Assembly: GCA_963921795.1 (NCBI GenBank) | Contig: OY997641.1 | Location: forward strand, 58,643,942-58,707,941 | Direction of reading: 5' to 3' | From: Nannobrachium achirus | Lineage: Eukaryota; Chordata; Actinopteri; Myctophiformes; Myctophidae | DNA: 64,000 nt | Shown here: piece by piece, positions 61,572 to 64,000 of the stretch | Layout: every line of letters starts with the position of its first letter | Position numbering within the stretch: position 1 is the first letter of the stretch | Translations under genes and position numbers: made by a program | Notes under the pieces: model-generated | What the model was told of the DNA's origin: nothing | Seen by the model: the letters and a program-made list of their open reading frames with translations, nothing else | Databases searched by the model: none

Positions 61572-62884
61572 GTAAACCATAGATTCTGTACTAGCCCATT
61601 TAGGCCCTGAACACATTATGACGCAATATTTTATGCTTTAAATATAAACAAATAGCAGATTTTTTTTTTTTTTTGGCTTTTTTATGCCTTTATTGATAGG
61701 ACAGTAGACTGACAGGAAATGGGGAGAGAGATGGGGAATGACATGTGGCAAAGGTCGTCCGGATCGGGAATCGAACCGGCGACGCCAGCAGGCATCATAG
61801 CCTAGTATGTGGTATGCGCCTTGACCAACAGGCCAGCGGGCGCCCGACAAATAGCAGATCTACAAGCTCACAGCGCGCTGCGAGCTTGTAGATCTGCTAT
61901 CTTTGAAAAATCGTGAAAATTAGAATTTTGACCCGATTCTATAAGTGTCTTTTGAAAAAGATTTTTGAAAAAAACCTATGTTTCTATGTCAGCAATCTGG
62001 CCAGCCATCGTCAAAGAAAAGGTCCTTTTCACTTAACTGGAGCTCAGTCAGTCTGTTCTTGAGAGACTACTATGTCAGTGGTGCTCAAACCTTTTCACGT
62101 GAAGGACCCCCAAAATGATATTTATTTGGCCACGGACCCCCATTTCAAAATATCTAGTTCCAGGGACCACCCAGAAGCAAAATTTGAGTTACAAACGTTC
62201 GCTTTGAAAATACATTATATTCAAAGATTTGCACACATTTTCACGACTTTTTTCAAAAATAGCAGATCTACAAGCTCGCAGCGCGGCACTCGGTGCCGCG
62301 CTGTGAGCTTGTATATCTGCTATTTTTCACTGGTTAAAGCAGTCAATAATTCTAGGCCTAAATGGGCTAGTAAGACTCCTCAGGGCAACATGCCAACAAG
62401 CCAAGAATTGGCACAACCTCCTATTACCCCTGTACTTCCCCTAACAGATTAACTTGAACATCATTTTTCAAAGGGCCCTGTGTGCCATTTAGATCAAAAA
62501 GATTTTGAAAAGATGTCAAAATGACCTGAGATCAGAGAGATGCTTTTCTCTGTGTGTTGGCTCCCTCGTGTGGCTGCTTGAGAAAATGCTCATTCTAGCT
62601 GGTGGACACTTTTCTTTTGTATTCATTCAGCTCTAGCTCTGGAACCATGTCCGATTGACAAAATTATTTTTGAATGAGGGGGGCCTCATTCAACAGTAAA
62701 GAAAAACATACAAAATCTTGGCACATGGACCTTGGAGCCATTTTTGCTTCTGGCACGGATAGAGTTAATATAGAAAAAAGAAACCTTCACATTTTGTTCA
62801 TGTTGAAAAAATGGCACACTAGATGCGTTTACTGCACCGATCATCCAGATTTGGTTAACGTTTTTGCTGATTTGCTTTTGCCAG

Positions 62885-62947
62885 ATTCCGTCAGACCAGG
62901 GACCCATGGCTTTACAGATGCTGAGGATGGTGACCCAGCGGGCCTGA
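62885..62947 (+). CDS. scpep1: SCPEP1-like terminal coding exon, unit 3
   Basis: Identical to units 1 and 2. ENGASE exons of this unit would lie beyond the window. Confidence 0.92.
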   Translation: MPSDQGPMALQMLRMVTQRA

Positions 62948-63071
62948 TCTCTCACGTCCCCCGGATGGCAGCTGGAATGCCTTGACAATCACAAATGGAC
63001 ACGTTATCAGCACTCCGATCAACCAAATTGTCACGTTTAATCGCATCTTTTTAAATCGTTGCTGTTTGAAC

Positions 63072-63077
63072 AATAAA
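63072..63077 (+). terminator. SCPEP1 poly-A signal, unit 3
   Basis: AATAAA 125 bp after the stop, as in the other units. Confidence 0.8.
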
Positions 63078-64000
63078 GTCATTTCTTTTTTGTAAATGCC
63101 GCTGGCCTTTTTTTGTTTGAGATAATATACATATTCTTGCTCATTGTAAAAGAAGTTGACAGGGAATTTTGTCAGGAGATGACTTTGTTTTTAATGAAAT
63201 TAAGTCAATGTGGAGCAATATAATAAGCCTTCATCAATGTCTTCTTTATGGCAGGGGTCCCCCGATGATTAGCTTAATGTGCAATATTGTTTTCTCACTC
63301 AACAGTAAACAAACATACAGTATAGGTGTATACAAGCCAGGGTATCTGCACATTTCTAAAGATACAATTTAATTTGACTTTTTAATGCCAAATTATCAAA
63401 TATGTAAATATTAGGCAAATATTGTGAAAATACAAGCTCACAAAGCCTGAGCTTATTTGCCTGTTTTCACTATATCAGTGGAACAAAGTCTGGGGTTCTT
63501 CCCAGTTCAAATATGATTCCATTATGGAACCTCACATTCTGTTCTGGTTACAAGTTGTACTGTACAAGTCTGGCTGTTGGTTGTGAGCAGTCTTTCAGTC
63601 CATTGTTGTAACATGTGAGTAACAGAGAACACTGCAGGACTTTAAAGCCATGCTATGTGGTGCCATTGAACAGCCAGAGTCTGCAGACAGGGCTTCTTTT
63701 CTTTCTCTCTGAGACAACTCGTACAGCGCTTCCTCAGGCTGGTGCAAACCCTGATTCCGTTGGTAAGATTGCAACACTCTTCTAGAAAGGGAGGAAGGTG
63801 AATGGCTCCCTGTCGGGACCAGGCCCACATGGATGGATTATAGACCAGGCTAAAGAGGCCCTTCACCCTTCATCTCCTGGCAGAGATAACAGTTTGATTG
63901 GTGGGGACCCCGTACCCTGACACTTACATTTTGTGAAACATGGTTCACAACGCCATGCTCACAACGCCTCGCAACGCTATTTTCACAATTTCTGCCCTCT

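Larger units (their letters stand above)
52315..64000 (+). repeat. Tandem macro-unit 3 (right end cut by window)
   Basis: Third copy. It covers the satellite, the 158-bp repeats, the microsatellite belt and the SCPEP1 exons, and the window stops before the ENGASE exons. To place unit-2 features add 25,948 up to the second GGAA tract, 25,956 from there to the poly-G run and 25,955 after it. The change reflects two extra GGAA units and one G fewer. Confidence 0.95.

Overview
The window looks like nuclear DNA of a vertebrate, almost certainly a teleost fish. Coding sequence is sparse and split into short exons with GT/AG borders. There are tRNA-derived SINEs, many short non-autonomous DNA transposons (hAT-like with 8-bp target duplications and TTAA-flanked types), long CA, GGAA and TTTA microsatellites, and a large satellite array. 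I see no bacterial operon, RNA gene, CRISPR array, retroelement coding region or virus-like element.

Layout. The 64 kb are a head-to-tail array of one ~26-27 kb unit. Unit 1 is cut on the left (1-25433), unit 2 is complete (25434-52314) and unit 3 is cut on the right (52315-64000). Each unit begins with 4-5 kb of a satellite built from a 311-bp dimer (163-bp A + 148-bp B). Then come three copies of a related 158-bp repeat, a ~1.1 kb microsatellite belt and ~20 kb of repeat-rich DNA holding two convergent sets of exons. The unit bodies are nearly identical: I saw three base substitutions between units 1 and 2, plus length changes in simple repeats and a 38-bp palindromic insertion.

Genes. On the + strand are the last two coding exons of a retinoid-inducible serine carboxypeptidase (SCPEP1): the exon with the catalytic His and the terminal exon, followed by AATAAA. 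On the - strand are the last six coding exons of cytosolic endo-beta-N-acetylglucosaminidase (ENGASE), read right to left. All six reading frames and splice phases join cleanly. The two genes are tail to tail, with stops about 1.55 kb apart. The upstream exons of both genes, including the SCPEP1 Ser/Asp exons and the ENGASE GH85 active site, are not in the window. A complete unit therefore carries two gene 3' ends and no whole gene. A simple model is exchange between satellite blocks lying in an intron of each gene, which would tandemly copy the interval between them. An assembly artefact is the main alternative.

The intronic and intergenic DNA is a layered set of small transposons. Its most striking element is a dispersed hairpin module (core arm CTACAAGCTCACAACGC and its inverse), with about 15 copies per unit. 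Some sit inside TTAA-ended elements that are themselves nested in hAT-like elements, some inside other repeats. One is split by a SINE, and one has matching base changes on both arms. Several repeats touch splice sites of the two genes.
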